The notes under the pieces: generated by a model | What the model was told of the DNA's origin: nothing | Databases searched by the model: none | The model's input: only the letters and a program-made list of their open reading frames with translations | Program-made: the position numbers and the translations under genes | Origin: a virus | DNA: 25,161 bases | IMG/VR virus record: IMGVR_UViG_3300035438_000119 | Span: 1-25,161 of that record | Direction: 5' to 3' (one strand) | Shown: positions 24,065 to 25,161 of the stretch, in pieces | How positions within the stretch are numbered: position 1 is the first letter of the stretch | Layout: the number at the start of each line of letters is the position of its first letter

Positions 24065-25161
24065 AAGAAATTAATAAGAACAGGTATTGTTCTATCTTTA
24101 ATTTTAGTACCACTATTTTTATCCACAGATAAAGCTCATGCAGCAGAAGGTTTGACTGCTCAAGTCTATAATGTGCAGGGTCAAAATGCTTCCCCATATA
24201 TCCCACAGGGTTCCTCTCCAGTACTAACTACAAACGTACCCAACATTGACCACCAATGGGGTTCTGGTAGCGTCTTAGGTGGCCCAGCAGAGGACGTTAT
24301 TGTACGTTTTACGGGCTCAATCAGAAGTGACTCTACTCAAAATATATCCTTTATGGCTACAGGAGATGACGGTACCAGGCTCTACATTGATGGAGCATTA
24401 ATAACAGATGATTGGGTTGACAAGGGTGGTGGAGGATCAACCTCTGCTCCAGTATCTTTTACAGCAGGAGTTCCAAAAACCATAGAATTAATGTACTATG
24501 AAAATGGTGGGGGAGCAAATGTATTCCTATATTGGGATCAATCTGGATCTATGGGAATTGTCCCAGCATCAGCCTTTACTTCACAAGCAGCCCCAGTAGT
24601 AAGAACAATAGGTGCTCCAAGAAATCTTACAGTAACAGATGGGGAAACTTCAACATTATTAATTTGGGAAGCCCCTAATACTGGTAATACTCAACCAGAA
24701 AGATATGCAATAGGTCTTAACACTGAAGGGCAAAATGGTTGGGGTATTGCAACTGGAAATGTTGGAGATGCTAACGCATTAAACACAACAATAACAATTA
24801 ATCATTCTTTACTTGAAAGCCTAATGCCAAGCGGAACTGTATGGTCATTTCATATTAGATCAGACAATGACACGTTAGGAGTTTACTCTGAAAATTCAAA
24901 TGTTGTTACACTTAAAATTGGAAAAACTGCAGAGGAAATTGCAGCAGAACAGGCAGCAGCACAGGCTGCTATTGATGCAGAGAATGCAAGATTAGCAGCC
25001 ATCGCTGCAGAAGAAGCAAGACTAGCAGAGATTGCACGATTAGAAGAAGTTGCTAGGCTGGCTGAAATAGCAAGACTTGCAGAGGTTGCTAGACTAGCAG
25101 AAGTCGCTAGACTTGAAGCAGAAGCAGCAGCATTACTGGCAGCTCAACAAGAAGCAGCACG
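24062..25161 (+). CDS. Secreted PA14-FN3-coiled-coil protein, ATT start, 3' partial
   Basis: Open from 24029 to the right edge; 366 full codons from ATT at 24062. Signal peptide: KKLIR, hydrophobic GIVLSLILVPLFL, cleavage after AHA (residue ~27). Residues ~31-173 form a PA14 domain (LTAQVYNVQG; FMATGDDGTRLYIDGALITD; KTIELMYYENGGGANVFLYW), a beta-barrel fold that usually binds sugars. Residues ~184-284 are an FN3 domain (GAPRNLTVTDG; YSENSNVVTL). From ~286 on it is an alanine-rich helix with six-residue units such as ARLAEI and ARLAEV. It has its own promoter and terminator-insulated position. Likely an exported glycan-binding surface protein or an adhesin-like virion part that needs export. 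A non-standard ATT start is inferred; an ATG changed by one base (mutation or sequencing error) is the alternative. Confidence 0.82.
   Translation, partial: MKKLIRTGIVLSLILVPLFLSTDKAHAAEGLTAQVYNVQGQNASPYIPQGSSPVLTTNVPNIDHQWGSGSVLGGPAEDVIVRFTGSIRSDSTQNISFMATGDDGTRLYIDGALITDDWVDKGGGGSTSAPVSFTAGVPKTIELMYYENGGGANVFLYWDQSGSMGIVPASAFTSQAAPVVRTIGAPRNLTVTDGETSTLLIWEAPNTGNTQPERYAIGLNTEGQNGWGIATGNVGDANALNTTITINHSLLESLMPSGTVWSFHIRSDNDTLGVYSENSNVVTLKIGKTAEEIAAEQAAAQAAIDAENARLAAIAAEEARLAEIARLEEVARLAEIARLAEVARLAEVARLEAEAAALLAAQQEAA

Noticed and set aside
24062-25161. Reading the PA14 frame as a broken pseudogene
   Set aside because: The frame is open for 366 codons with intact signal peptide and domains, a good ribosome binding site and a promoter. 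Only the start codon is unusual.

Overview
The window is a stretch of an AT-rich double-stranded DNA tailed-phage genome (or an assembled viral contig). All 28 genes lie on the + strand, packed with 1-23 bp overlaps or short gaps, and I see no tRNA, rRNA, integrase, transposase or CRISPR array. The mix of a DnaE-type polymerase, UvsX/RecA-like recombinase, Cas4-like nuclease, small zinc-knuckle proteins and fibronectin-rich tail proteins recalls actinobacteriophages. The AT-rich composition, AAGGAG-type ribosome binding sites and the alanine/threonine-rich secreted protein at 22423 suggest, by recall only, a phage of low-GC freshwater Actinobacteria (acI / Nanopelagicales type). The host assignment is inference.

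Region 1 (1-7889) encodes two very large tail or receptor-contact proteins. The first is cut by the left edge. The second has 1807 residues and is a chain of Ig-like, FN3 and cadherin-like beta domains. It also carries four copies of a module I cannot name and an unusual Pro-Pro-Phe-Phe tract. Region 2 (7937-9594) holds small genes: two coiled-coil proteins, a zinc-knuckle protein, a helix-turn-helix protein, an unknown, and a possible helicase loader.

Region 3 (9587-19430) is the replication and recombination engine: DnaB-like helicase, DnaG-like primase, probable ssDNA-binding protein, DnaE polymerase, MazG-like pyrophosphohydrolase, UvsX/RecA-like recombinase, Hjc-like PD-(D/E)XK resolvase, Cas4-like nuclease and RuvC-like resolvase. 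Zinc-knuckle and unknown small proteins sit between them. Together these could run a self-contained replisome with recombination-dependent replication and junction resolution before packaging. A good sigma-70 promoter candidate lies ahead of the ssDNA-binding gene.

Region 4 (19423-22405) has small genes (two of 41 and 51 residues), a DUF3310 protein, and the small and large terminase subunits. Region 5 (22423-25161) is the unusual part. Two genes with classical Sec signal peptides follow the terminase where head genes might be expected, separated by a strong intrinsic terminator and an extended -10 promoter. The first encodes a beta-rich surface-type protein with an 11-residue-repeat coiled coil. 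The second encodes a PA14-FN3-coiled-coil protein with no usable ATG, GTG or TTG; it apparently begins with ATT and runs off the right edge. This looks like a moron-like surface-protein cassette and is the best candidate for something undescribed.
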